From Klebsormidium nitens (lineage: Eukaryota; Streptophyta; Klebsormidiophyceae; Klebsormidiales; Klebsormidiaceae), in NCBI GenBank assembly GCA_000708835.1, contig DF237225.1, forward strand, positions 50,784 to 114,783: a stretch of DNA of 64,000 bases. Reading direction: 5' to 3'. The translations under genes were made by a program, and so were the position numbers. This document shows positions 22,301-34,222 of this stretch, in pieces. How positions within the stretch are numbered: position 1 is the stretch's first letter; each line of letters opens with the position of its first letter. Below the pieces are notes generated by a model, which was not told the DNA's origin, ran no database searches, and saw only the letters and a program-made list of their open reading frames with translations.

Positions 22301-25300
22301 ACTGACAGACCGTTCCACTCAGGAAAGTGCCAAAGCTGATCTTAGCAAAGGGCGTTCGATTCCAAAACCCACAGGTAAAAAGTCATACCGAAAGCGACCC
22401 TATGACGGAAAACTGTCAAGCAGAGGCCGCGAAGGGGATTATCGAGCGTCTGAAGGGGACAATCAAGCGACTACGAGCTCAAGAATCGTTTCTGAAGAAC
22501 GCTAACGGGGCGACATCCGCCACTCACAGACTGCGATGATGGTGTTGGTGTATGCCGTCGGGCCTCCCAGCTTGGAATCGTCGGTGGGGGTCAGCAGGCC
22601 GAGCGCGGCGCCCGTGATGAGGAGGATGACGTAATCCTGGAAGAGCACGCGCATGCTGCGGAACTGCTGCTTGCACAACCTGGAGAGCGGGTTGGGAGCT
22701 GGTTAGGATGTGGGTGAAGAAGTTCGCACGGTTTATAGAGGCAGTCTGCGCCGCGCAAAGAGTGGCTTCACATTCCTACTGTGCTCATGGAAGCAGTTAG
22801 GAAGAAACCGTCGAAATGTAAGACTTGAGAATTTCAGTGAAAGTCGCTTGCAACACATGCAGGGCACGATCACCGAGTTCGATAGCATTGCACTAGCACG
22901 AGCAGCTGAGCAGACTGGCTGAGGTGATCCTATCGGGGTGCCTTTGAGAAAGTAGGTGAGATCTCGCAGATCAGTGCGGATTTACGAAATGGACTGTGAC
23001 AGATTGAGCAAAGCGGCAAAAACAACTTCCAGGCAAACTGGTCAAAGTCCGATATGGGTCCACAAGGTTCTATCAATGGGATGCCTTGACGGTAAAGGGG
23101 CATTAAGTTTCTAGGACTACCTTCTGCGTCGGCAACGCGTGACAAACTTTCGAACCAGCTGGTCTACAGTTGGCAGAGGAGCCGGACGAGACACGCAAGA
23201 GCGCTTTAAAAACTTTGAAAACACCTCTTTCAATCGTCACACACGTACCATGGAGCAAGATCAGCCAAGCGCAAAACTCGGAAAAGCGGACAATACGCAC
23301 CTGGGGAGAGGTGATCAAGAACTGGCGGCCGAAACGAAACGAAGTGCTAGGAGCGCCAGCAAAGCCTGTATCGGCTGCGACAGGTCCTATCCCAAATGAT
23401 ACACATAGTCCTTGGACCAATAAAGATTCAAAAGCGATGGAACTCCGCGAAAGCGGACAAGTACGCACCTGGAGTACATGGTGAAGAACTGGCGCCCGAA
23501 GCCGGGGGTGACGCGGCCGGAGCGGTTCTCCTGTTTGCGGAAGATGTCGGCGAAGTCTTCGAAGTTCTGCCTCCACTTGGCCGACATGTCCTGGATCATC
23601 TTGTTGCCGAAGCTCTCCGCCGCAACGATCGGGTTCTGCAGCGGGAAACAGGGGCGCGTGTCAAGACTGCATCCATCTGCTGTGTTTCGTAATCCTGCGT
23701 CGTAAGTGTTCCAGGAGTGGAAACGCACTCGATTTGGTCTGACCGTTTCACTCTCGAAGGTCTCCGGTTGGAAGCAACTCAATACAGAAGAGAAAGACAA
23801 GGCCAGAAACTGCGAGTGCTAATGTCTCCCTCGGCTGGATGGCCTCCTGATGCATGTTGACACGTCCATTTCCTTCTGTTGCTTGAAAACTGCGGGGTCT
23901 TTGTGGTGTCTTTGATTTATATCTCTCATGGACCATTCCGCTCATGAAGCAGGTATTGGCAGGTCAAAAACGTGGAAACACAAAGGAAAACCGGGTTGGA
24001 AAGCAGCAGAACTTGGCGGGGAAATGTGATGAAAGAGAAGAGAAACCTGCATTGACATGGTCGAAGCGGCGCAGCATCTTGTTGGCCTTGCCACTGCCAG
24101 GGTGCCAGGATGGACACGTCTCTGACGGGAATTCTCACTTGGCCCAAGCGCAATGAAAATTGCGGCGAACCTAGCGGGAAAGGACGGAAACGGAAAAGAA
24201 AAGAAAAAAAACAGAATAAGAGCTGGGTAATAAGTCAGCGGAAACAGCGCACCATCTTGATGTGCTTGCCGGTGCCGGGGTGCAAAATGAATGCGTCATC
24301 CCTGATCGGGATCTCCACCTGGCCGAGGCCCGACTCGGAGCGCCCGGGGCGGCTCTGCGTCTCGAGCCACAGCTCGGGCAGCCGCTTGATATCGAAGTTC
24401 TCCAGAGTGGACGGGACCTCGCCCGCGAGGACGTCCATGTAGTGGTCCGGGGGGTTCACTCTGTCCGGGATCTATGCGAGAGAATTGAACAGATCAGTAT
24501 CAAGAAAGACCTCTATTAATTTGGGTCGTTCTTTCTAGTTGCGGGTCTGAAATGAGTGCAATTTGAAACGAAGAATCGTCAGAATGAGGGGAACCCCGCC
24601 CACGAGCGCATCCATGTAGTGGTCAGCGGGGTTTACTCTGTCCGGGATTTGCACGAATCGATGCATTCGGGTTCTTAAGAAAAAAGTTATCAGGTATCAA
24701 CTTCAAGGCGAGCTTAGGTTATTGGCGGTCTGGAAATAGTGCAGGAAACCGTCAACATGGACAGTACCCTGCCAAGCAAGACCGTTCACGCAACGGTGTG
24801 TCTTGAAAGAGGTGTGGCTAAAACTCAAAACCATCAAGTCACCAGATGAGCAATAAATAAAACCGCATATTAACTTGAAGCTCTTACAATAAAGAATATT
24901 AGGAGGGGCTTGGACTTCATAACAGTCTGGTGCACAGCCAGACTGTTATGGCAGTGGAAGACAAATCAAGACCAACGACCTGCCCAGTGCTTATGAAACG
25001 CGCATAGCTTATGGGCTGCTCACCGCGAAGCCCAGCGATGCGAAGTACTCCTCGGCCTGTCGGACAGGGCCCAGGTACACCACCTTCCCGCCCGGCATGA
25101 GGAACATGACGTCATGGAACATGTGGAAGAGTTTGTACGACGGCTGCGGAGACAAGCGGACATGACGTCAGCTCGCTTGAAGTGGGGGACGAGTCAGTTG
25201 CAAGGTAGGAAAGGGGTCGATAGGTCACTGGAAACCCGCCCAGTCGGAGGTGATGCAGCACTTGGGTAACGCACTGTACTTGTCAAGCTGTGCACTGCCG

Positions 25301-28300
25301 TGGGACATGATGTGTATGTGGAAAAGCATTGCGTGCTAGAAGAAAGCTGACAAGTCCCTGGATGTTGCAATGGGTCAGAGGCAACAGAAACTCAAGTTGC
25401 CAGGGAACGAGGAAACAAGGGACTAAGGAAAGTCTTTCGGCAATGCTTGCCTCCCTTATTGACATGACATGTTCCTAAAGCGGTAAGGCATCTTTATTCG
25501 TGATCCTTTTGGCCAAGATCCTTACCGGGTTGACCGCGTTGACCGAGATCGAAACTTGAGCGAGTAACCCCCTACTAACCCCAGCAAATTTCTGCTTCGA
25601 AAGCGAGAACCCTTGACCCCATAATAAACCCTCCATCGCAAAACTTCCAAGGGGGAGGACATTCTAGTTTGGGAGCGGTGAGTTACCTGATGGAGCACGA
25701 CGCCGATGTTGACACCGCGCAGCGCCTCCTGCCTTAGAGCCTGCGCACAAACTCATGTGGATGAGCAAGATCCGACGGCTGTGGACACAGTCTCTCTATT
25801 CAGCATCATCATCGAGCGAGAAGTTTGCACCGCGGCTCGCATCCGCAGATGCACCTCCGGTGTTCTTTTCAAAGTTCCAACCATACCACGAGATCCGAGA
25901 GATGCAAGCGATTAAAGCGAGTTTGCTCAAGACTGTTCCTTGCAACCACGGAACAAGAAAGTGGCTCCTCGAGCCACGCGGACACCATAAGTGCTTTCTA
26001 GTGCAATGGAGGACAGCTCTTAGCCTCACCTGCAGCACTTTGAAGGAGGACGTGGAATCCAGCCCGCTCGTCGGCTCATCCAGGATCTGCAATGAAAACC
26101 GTGGTTAAGTTCAGAAGCACCAGCCGGGCGCTTCACTTTTTCGCCGGCAAGTCACTAGCACTACAATGAGTTAGAGAGGACGATGCTGCGGAAACGGCAA
26201 CACAGATATGCTGAACACCGTTCTTCATAAAGGCTCCGAGCCTAATCCTCCCAACACAAGGCCGGGACTAGAACATCAGAGGCTCCCTGATGCTTTTGAA
26301 AAGTTGGCAGACAAAAGACAGTCGCGAAGTGATGTAAAGCGCCAAGAAAGGAGCAAACGTCGTCCTCTACAGACAGTCCAGTGGGAAGACAAGTGCAGAT
26401 GCTCTTACCAGCAGGCTGGGGTCAATGACCATCTCCAAGCCGACGTTGACTCGCTTTCGCTGCCCGCCGGAGATCCCGCGCTGCTCCACGGTCCCAACAC
26501 GCGAGTGGCGGATATGGTCGATGCCCAGCGAGATCAGGGTGCGCTCCACAATGAGCACTTTGTTGCGCTTGCTCATGCCACGTGGCAGCCTGCAAGAGGA
26601 CAACACAACTGAGTTGTCGTACGTTTCGTTATCAGTGTCTTGGTTGAACGGTCGGAGATTCGGCATGTGGGGTTGTGGGAGTTTTCCATGAGAACACTGG
26701 TCCCTCCGGTAAACGGGAAGAATGTCACTGGTGACCGATTGCAGTGGTTATGGTGCAACAGACACCGAGGAGCCCTTTCGAAGGATATAGCGATAACGCA
26801 CCAGGATAGATAAGCGCCTTACACCGTCGTCAGAACATATCACAACGAGAAACAGCTACGAGATCCTGCTCAGCAGCCTGTAAGCTTGGAGAAACATCGA
26901 GTATAGCTCGACTAGTATTACTGAACACCATGCTGGTTGGGCCGAGCAATAAACCCAAAGCCAGCGCAACCCCCCTTCTTCGCAGTTGGCACTGAACAAC
27001 AGGTTCTCACCCACAACCAGGTTTCGAAGAAACCCCGCGCTGAGATCGACGATTGAATCTAGCTCCCCAATCAGTCACGCCTCACCCATCTTAGGTAACG
27101 CGAGCGCCCCCACCTGTAGTTGGCGCTGAACCACAGGTTCTCCTCCACGGTCAAGTTTCCATGCACGATGTCGTCCTGTGGCACAAAGCCGATGATGCGC
27201 TTGTATGCCTGGATGTTCCCCGCCTGCCCGTTGATCAGCACCTCGCCCGTCATGTTGCAGTACGTCTCCTTGCCGGCCACTGCAGTGAGGAACATGGACT
27301 TGCCCGCACCAGACGGCCCCTGCATAGATGATCAGCCAAGTAGGCGATTTTGGCTTAGCTCTTGGGATCAAGAGCTGCTTTTTAGTGTTTCAAAGTGTGA
27401 ATTATCGTGTCTTATTTGCAGTTGCCAATGAATGGGCTATGAAAGAGTCTTTAGCGCCTGAATCGTTTGTGTCTTTGTAATATGCATGTCGACGCTCTTT
27501 CCGCAATTAGTTTCTTATTGTTTGTAGGCGCTGTTGGGAAATCAGCCCAAATAGGGCTTCATACTTGGTTGCCAGATGCTATGGAGGGGCCCACTCCTGT
27601 TTCTGCACTCATTCATGCTGTCACAATGGGACCGCAGGTGTATTCTTATTTGCTCGCTGTTCCCCCTTATTCGAATACGCGCCAAATGCTTTGGTTCGCT
27701 CGGATGGCTCGTTTCGGGAGAAGTTTGCTCGTGACCATCGAGTGCCCTTGGGTTGCATCAAAGAATGTTGACGTTGTCCGCTCAGCACCAGGTCTCTCTC
27801 ATCAAATGACCCTGCCCTTGCGAAGTTCCTTGGCTTTTGAGAGCCCTCTTATTTCAGAAAGAACGCTTGATGCACAACAGGTATGTTCCTTGCAGTTGAT
27901 CGCTGCTCAAGAACCCTGAAACCCCCCAACAAAACACGTTCCATAGAACTCTGAACCCTGACTACGACTGCTGAGATGTATCTGGAGCTTCGCAATCCCG
28001 CTGACAGTCGCCTCATACCGCGATCTCCCAAGCCTCCAGAGAGGCCAAACCCAAGGCACTGGAATCAACGGCGTGGGAGTCCTCACCATGACCGCTGTGA
28101 CGCGGCCGGGCTTGAGGATGCCGCTGATGTTGTCGAGCAGCTTGCGGCCGTTGCTCTTGAGAAACAGATTCACCTCGCGGAACTCCAACTCCAGCTGTAT
28201 GCGGATCTTGCGCCCGGCCATCGGGCCCTGCATGACGACAGACAGTTTTGATGAGCGGACAGAATCCACAAAAGCACGCATCTCAGTTTCATCCACGTAT

Positions 28301-31300
28301 CTGCATTTCGCACTCTCTAATGAAAAAGCAGTGTCATGTCCAGTCCTGTCTGATTGCGGACTTGTAATAGTGCCCGACCGTGTTGCTCCGGAGGGGGCGA
28401 AAAAACGACTTCGATGACTCGAGGACCAAGAGATCGAGTCCTCCATGTACTCTGAGAGTGCAGGTAAGACGACGTCAGTGACTCGAGGGGTGCTCAAAGA
28501 ACGCCCTCTCCGCAAGACGACGTCATCCTGGTACTCATTTCCTGTTTCATTGACTCCAATGATTACGGCCTGGGCTGAGGTCCGACTCATTGCCTCACCT
28601 CCTTGTTCAGGATGGTGTCAAAAAGCGACTCGTCGGGAGAGCGCGCCTTGTTTTGCCGCGCGAGCTCCTCGTACACGTCCTCGTAGTCCACCTTCTTGTT
28701 GCGCTTCGTCATCTCAACCGCGGGCGCGGGGGCGGCACCGTAAAGGTCGCCACCCGCTGGGGCTCCGTACAGGTCACCCGCAGCTGCAAAACGATTGGGG
28801 GCTCCGTCAGGTTCAAAACATAGTTCAAAAAAAGAAGCAGTTTTGAAGTGATGTAGAACCAACTTGGGAGTGAAGACAACACCAATTTGGGAGTGAGAAT
28901 AGCACCAATTTTAGCCAAGTTGGAAGTGGAAGAGAGAACCAAGTTGGGAGTGAGAACAGAACCAAGTTGAACCAAGCTGGAAGTGGAGACAGAACAGAGC
29001 TAGGAGTACAGACAGGACCAAGGGTTGCGTACAAAGAACCAGAAGGTGTGAGGGGACATGAAAGCAAGCTGCGAATGGAAACAGCATGTTTGGTTGATTG
29101 AAATCCATCAAGAGCTTGTGAAGGCATTGTGCAACTGAGTTCCTTGCGGCGTTGAAGAAAGTGCTATACAGATGATCGCGTCTGGCCTCAGGATCCATGG
29201 TCTTCCCAATCTGCTCCACGGAAAAACAGACTGCTGGTGACTGGAAGATTATGCAACTTACAGCCAGCCAGATTCAACGCAAGACATTTGTGCCTGCAGC
29301 AAAACCAATGCCGAGAAGCAAAGCATGTGACGCAAGAATGTCAGAGAAAGTGCCCAAGTTGTCAGGCTCACGAGAGGAGGCCTCTACAGGGACGCCGTAC
29401 AGATCGCCGCCGGCACCCGCCATTGGCGGTGCGCCGTATAGATCACTGCCGTTGCCATAAAGGTCGTTGGAGGGCCGCGCGGGGGGATAACCATCTGCTC
29501 AAGAGGACAAGGAACTTACTAGGCGAACGGTGATAACCAAAGTATTCTGGGATAGGCTTGCAAGTGGACAAGAGACACAGCGCTGTTTAGGCATACCGTC
29601 TGTACGAAGGAAAGAGCATCACCCTAGATGGAGGAATCACGGTTGAATGCAGTTTTGACTGCACAAACGACTCTAAAAGCAGGTCACCAGGTTGAGGAGG
29701 CACAAGAAGTAGCTCCTGTTGCTTCCAACCTTTTCAACAGCTGATAACCACCCTTAGTCGAGGCCAACACAACGCTTTACTTGGTTGCAGGAAACACACA
29801 TGAAACCGCACAAACCCATAACAGTACCTGAAGAACAAAAGCGCCCGATCTTTCTTGCTAATGCACACAGCACACTCAGAGCGGGACTACAGTGAAAGGC
29901 GCTTGCTGATACGGGGCTTAACTTAACTGATGTTTTCCGCATCATTCTGCACCACAGTCCACAAATCCTTGACACTTACAGCTGGACCCGGTCCGGCTTC
30001 CCGCTGTGGTTGGCCTGGTAATCCCTAGCTCCTTCTTCTTTTTGCGGTATGCATCGATGAATATGCGTCCCGCACGTTGCCACCGCTCACGAGCAAGCTG
30101 GCGTGCGCGAGCGTGCTGCTCAGAGCGCATGCGGCGCTTCTCGACTTGCTCGAGGCGCCAGTTGGTGATGTAATCAACAAGGTAGTACGTGATTGCAAGC
30201 ACGATCAGTAGGAACACCTTCAGAGGGGCGACAGGGGTTGGTTGGCTGGAAGGACGGGTCACATTCTAAGCACAGGATTTTTCACAAATAGGTGTCTTGT
30301 AGCGCTTCTGAGAAGCCAGGCTAACGTGTCTGCTGTAATCTACTCATGCGCAAGCAAGCACTACGAATCAAACCAGGAAAAATCTGCCAAGAATTGTAAT
30401 GGCTCTGAGGGTCTGGCCCAGGAGTTGGACGCTGATCGGGAACATTGCAAACTCTACAGACACGGCAAAGAGAGGGTTCTCCCCTATCAGGAAGGCTGTT
30501 GGTAGAGGCGGGATACCACCAATAGCGGACGTAAGGCCATGAGATGTGACAATGCTCACGAGAGGCCCAAAGTATGCAACTACCCAAGCCGCGATCTGAA
30601 ATGCTTGCAGTCGTCATGCACAACCAATTGCCAGGGGCCTCAGGAGACATGCTCAAACACTGCGCAGGAACAAGACACTGACCAGGACTGCATCCAGACC
30701 TACGCAAGGAAAGAGAAGGTAGCCGGTGAGTCAACAGCGCCATATCAACCTCATTGGTTTAAATCGACAGCTCGCAGAGGCCATGATTGTGCTGCCAAGC
30801 GGCCAGGGGGCGCCGCAGCGCAAGCAGCCAGGCAAATTCCGGTATCCTTACCACAAAGCCGATGCCGGCCCCCTTGAGATCCTGCTGGAATTCCCCGGCC
30901 GGGCACGACGCGAGCCCCGAGCACTTCTTTGCAACCGTGGTCCCCTTGCGGCAGTAGTAGCCGGCGGGGCACTGAATGCTCGACGTCACGTTGAACTGGC
31001 CTGACGCGAAAGGGCAGTACGCGCCAGCGTCGCAGAAGATGCCGTCTCCTCGGTTTGATCCTGAGGCGGCGTTCCATGTTGAAGCTCCCCCACAACCGAT
31101 GAAATTGACCTGGTTTGGTGGGTCTCCTATTACCCACGGGATGGCCTGATAGGGGTAAGGGACGCAGAAGGGCCTCCCACGGGACGAACCGTCGGGGGGT
31201 GGATTCTGGGCCTTAGGGCAGAAAGCGCCCTTGGGGCAGGCTGAAAAACAAAAGAAAAGGGTTTGGGTTAGGGAGGTCAGGGGTGGTATTGTACTAACGA

Positions 31301-33013
31301 CTGGTTAGGTTTGCGTCCATTCAACAGACTTACGGGCATGGTGCAATGCAAGGGTGACCAGAAGCGAAACGATAGGGTGAAAAAGGAGATTGTATGCATC
31401 GCAATACTCAACTTTCACTTGCTGGATAAGGGGAAAAGGTCTGTTGAGAATGTGGATAGGACTAACCCTAGCTCACTTGCTTAGAGGACTTGGTTAAGAA
31501 CCTGTATCCAGTTAATGCTGCAAGACTGGATTACACCTGAAAATAACGCAGGTCGTCCAAGCTCGTTGTGCACGACGAGACTTACACATATGAGAGCAAA
31601 GTTTTGCACCAATCATACAATCATTCCCTTGACCTCTGTCCAGAGCAATATAGGATGCAATGCAGGAGAGAAGTGGCAATTGCGAGGCGAAGAGTGGCCC
31701 TCGACACTTACGGATCATGCACGCCAGGTTCTCAGGGCAGAAGAAGCCGTCACAGCAAGCATAGGCGTCAAGGCCTGAGGAGTCGGAGACTGCAAGAGCG
31801 TCTACTCTAACCGGCTCCCCCTCATCATCAATCTGGAACCTGGTGTTTTCTGTCCAGGACGCATAACCAGGCGAGCACCCGGCCAGGTAATTTTCTGGAT
31901 CGTTGGGGTCGCAATTCGCGCTGGTTGCAACCTTCCCATCAACGTTGCTGAAGTAGATAGCAAGCTCCGCTTTTGTGCACAGCCTGCCTGCTGTTTTGCT
32001 GGCGGTGGTAGGAGGATTTATAAGAGGCGGACCGTCTAAACGGTTAATCACGGTGTTCTTGTAGCGCGTGGCGCGGCAAACTCTGGGGCTGGGGTCCGTA
32101 GCGTCGAAGCCAAAGGTGTCTTGCTCGTCTTTTTGGCTGCAAACACGAAAGAGGTGGATGGTTTGTTGCTCGTCCAAGATATGCTCGTTCTGTACATCAG
32201 TGGTTGCAGTGTACCATCATGCGTCCTTAGTAGAGAGACGCAATGTGCTGTAGAAGGCACTCCATTGCAAACAGATTATGTCAACCAAGTGCTTCCTGAG
32301 TAGCAAGCAGAATAGCTGGTAAAAAGAGTCACAGCAAATATCAGGTCACAGATAAGAAGCCAAAGCAAGAGCTGGTAAAACAATCCAAGCACGTATGAGG
32401 TCACAAATGAGGAGAGGAGCCAAAGCAATGGAACTGGTAAGAAGAAAACACTCCTCAAAAAACTAGCCTGCTATACAAAGAGGCAAGCAAACCTTTCGCC
32501 TGTCCTCAAGCACTGGCACTGCCGAGAGCAACCACTGCCGAGAGCAACCTGCTTTTCAAGCTTGCATCTTGAACACCTATCATTGAAGTTACGCAGTCAA
32601 GGCGAAACTCCATTTCCCTGACCTGACATTCATTCATAAATTGGAGCCCTCTATCCTTGGCGACGAGCAAAACTCAGACCCAACAGCACTCCGAGAGTGA
32701 TTTGGGAGAATCCTGTCATGATTATCCTTGGAGCAAACCTACAAACCCAATATGAAGTCTGAACGGAAGGAAATGATTGCCTCGTAGTGTGGAAATGTGG
32801 AATGAATTTCGAAATGCAACAGCATTTGCAAACTTACCCATTGGCGACGCAATACGGGAAGAGCTTCTTGAGCTGGTCGCCCAGTTGCTTCCCATAGAGG
32901 TCAGAAAGGCTGGGAGCATTGTTTTGTGAGGTCTGCGCGGACGCCACATCAGTTGCAACGAGCAACAAAGAAAGACAGAGCACCCAGCTCCACGCTCCAA
33001 CGTGCGACGCCAT
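19302..33013 (-). CDS. ABCG: ABCG half-transporter with Cys-rich N-terminal ectodomain (ABCG24/ABCG28 type)
   Basis: Twenty exons in transcript order: 33013-32838, 32136-31712, 31240-30852, 30217-29980, 29494-29372, 28783-28599, 28227-28087, 27319-27114, 26589-26409, 26086-26030, 25740-25687, 25143-25024, 24471-24253, 23635-23469, 22679-22528, 21801-21683, 21338-21279, 20789-20679, 20050-19917, 19467-19302. All phases agree, giving 1,140 aa, close to the length I recall for Arabidopsis ABCG24. Order of parts: signal peptide (1-27); Cys-rich extracellular region with [10 protein letters not shown] and CPAGYYC; first membrane span (331-347); basic cytosolic segment; linker with five DLYG motifs; nucleotide-binding domain with Walker A GPSGAGKS (560-567), signature ISGGQRKR (near 668), Walker [11 protein letters not shown] (689-698) and H-loop VVLHQ; then a membrane domain with [22 protein letters not shown] and RWALEAYV. 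This clade is plasma-membrane or endomembrane; the substrate is unknown. Confidence 0.95.
21770..22185. repeat. Four tandem copies of an ABCG exon start plus acceptor
   Basis: The first part of exon 21801-21683 and its acceptor (marker CCAGCAGAGCTGCGCC) recur about every 120 bp into the upstream intron, at roughly 21793, 21913, 22028 and 22150. The second copy is nearly identical to the exon, the third carries small changes and deletions, and the fourth is clearly degraded. Each is followed by a telomere-like GGGTTAGGGG tract. Confidence 0.9.
23265..23345. repeat. Echo of the 3' edge of an ABCG exon
   Basis: Around 23294 the sequence ACGCACCTGG, followed by GATCAAGAACTGGCGGCCGAA, matches the end and donor of exon 23635-23469 about 168 bp away. 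The match continues into the intron (AAAGCGGACAA). It is diverged and not in frame with any exon. Confidence 0.75.
24063..24160. repeat. Echo of the 3' edge of ABCG exon 24471-24253
   Basis: This stretch repeats 24241-24340, including CATCTTG, CTTGCC and GGGTGC blocks in the same order, at an offset of about 178 bp and with many substitutions. It is intronic. Confidence 0.75.
24590..24660. repeat. Echo of the 5' edge of ABCG exon 24471-24253
   Basis: CATCCATGTAGTGGTC followed by TTTACTCTGTCCGGGAT repeats the start of the exon, at an offset of about 177 bp in the upstream intron. The nearly equal offset of the echo on the other side of the same exon (about 178 bp) suggests one duplication register. 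Confidence 0.75.
26970..27040. repeat. Echo of the 3' edge of the Walker A exon of the ABCG gene
   Basis: GCAGTTGGCACTGAACAACA and the following CAGGTTCTC match the end of exon 27319-27114 about 135 bp away. The splice donor in this copy is lost. Confidence 0.75.
27479..27700 (+). pseudogene. nad5: Nuclear fragment of mitochondrial nad5
   Basis: The plus strand, antisense to the ABCG gene and inside its intron 28086-27320, encodes [20 protein letters not shown] and [13 protein letters not shown], the conserved core of NADH dehydrogenase subunit 5. The next part ([19 protein letters not shown]) continues in another frame, which fits loss of two bases near 27629. The IGLHTW form and [11 protein letters not shown] favour mitochondrial nad5 over plastid ndhF. 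Similarity fades after about 27700. The flank to about 27880 could be more organellar (intron) DNA, but I cannot show that. It is an inactive transferred piece. Confidence 0.85.
28855..29025. repeat. Minisatellite in an ABCG intron
   Basis: About five or six imperfect units around AACCAAGTTGGGAGTGAGA lie in a row, each near 25-35 bp. They fall in the intron between exons 29494-29372 and 28783-28599, just upstream of the DLYG-coding exon. Confidence 0.75.
32309..32445. repeat. Short tandem repeat in the first ABCG intron
   Basis: Two to three imperfect units of roughly 50 bp share AGGTCACA, AGCCAAAGCAA and AGCTGGTAA blocks. They are confined to the intron and have no coding role. Confidence 0.65.
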
Positions 33014-33860
33014 GTCTTCTGCAACTCAAGAAACTCACAACTCCTGCAGGGCCGCTACGCCCAGGACACCATAAATACCTAAGCACAATCAAGTGAGCAG
33101 GCTTGGTCAGGCCTCAGAACGCCCCTTTCAACTTTAAAGGTCAAGAGTCAAATCCAAAGCTCGCTGCGCCCTGACAGTGAAGAAACGTGCGGCAAAGGTA
33201 GTCCTTTCTCCAGGACCAAGTACTACCTAGTAGTAGTACTTCCTAGCTGGACACCATGTCAAACGGTGGACTTTGCCTGGAAGGGTGCGCCTTCCTCCAG
33301 GACCACAGATTACTAGCTGGCCAGAAACTGTGATGACGTTTACGGTTTGACACTTGCGGAGGGAGTTCCTTGCCGCTTTGCTCAGTGGAAGGTGTGCCGG
33401 TATGTGCCCCAGGGATCTACCCCAGGGGAACAGGACCCTCCCCCGGGGCGTATCACCGGTAGCAGCATCCAGACCCCATGCCCTTGCCCGGTATTACGTG
33501 CCGGGCTGATACCCGAGGGCGTAATGATTATCCGGGGGGGACTTTGCCCCCTGTTCTGCGCCCCGCTCGTCATCCTTTAAATCTTTAAAGGTGCATCGTC
33601 CTCAGCTCTGGAGTCTGAGCTCGTCAATCATGAAAGTCAATCGTACGGATCCGTGGGATTCCGTGCACCTATTTTTAATGCACACATTTATTGATTCCCC
33701 TGTAAATATCAGGTGCGATCGAAAAGGGGTTTGAAATTCGAAACTTCGTGCAGATCCGCGCGAATGAAGACCCGAATTGCTTCTATTGATACACAATATT
33801 AACTGTGAATAACAGGAGCGGGTCTGCGGTCCGCCTGATAAACCAGAGTTGCTGGACGTA

Positions 33861-34216
33861 GGTACGTAAGTTTACTGGTCTCAACTGCGACGTCATCATG
33901 GTTAGAAGCCTACCTTAAACTAAAACCCTAAGGTCAAGCTGAGAGCAGTAACCCGGTTTCAACGAACCCTAAGGCGTTCCGCCATAGCCCGCCCGCACCC
34001 ACCCTAACCCCCCAACTAACCCCACCAAGATCAGTGGTTTGCCCTCTGGTAACCCTAACATCCCCCGACCACTCCGCCTCCCTGTAATCGAGTAACCGGT
34101 TGACTTTCGTACGGTACCAACCAGTTTTACTTCGGTACAGTACCGTCGCTGTGTAGGCTGTAGGTACCGGTGATGTCACGCTGACGTTGCAGTTGAGACT
34201 AGTAAACTTACGTACT
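33861..34216. mobile_element. Small inverted-repeat element (MITE-like)
   Basis: The left arm near 33861-33894 (TACGTAAGTTTACTGGTCTC, then AACTGC and ACGTCA) is repeated in inverted orientation near 34182-34216 with a few mismatches. The element is about 355 bp, has no coding capacity and contains AACCCTAA-like tracts. The outermost bases and any target duplication are unclear, so the superfamily is open. Confidence 0.65.
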
Positions 34217-34222
34217 CTGCTG

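Noticed and set aside
27479-27700. A functional plus-strand gene overlapping the ABCG intron
   Set aside because: The nad5-like frame is shifted and truncated and lacks a start region, so it is an organellar insertion and not a nuclear gene.
33071-33078. Possible minus-strand TATA box (GTATTTAT) of the ABCG gene
   Set aside because: The position is plausible, but the match is poor and nothing else supports a start site there.
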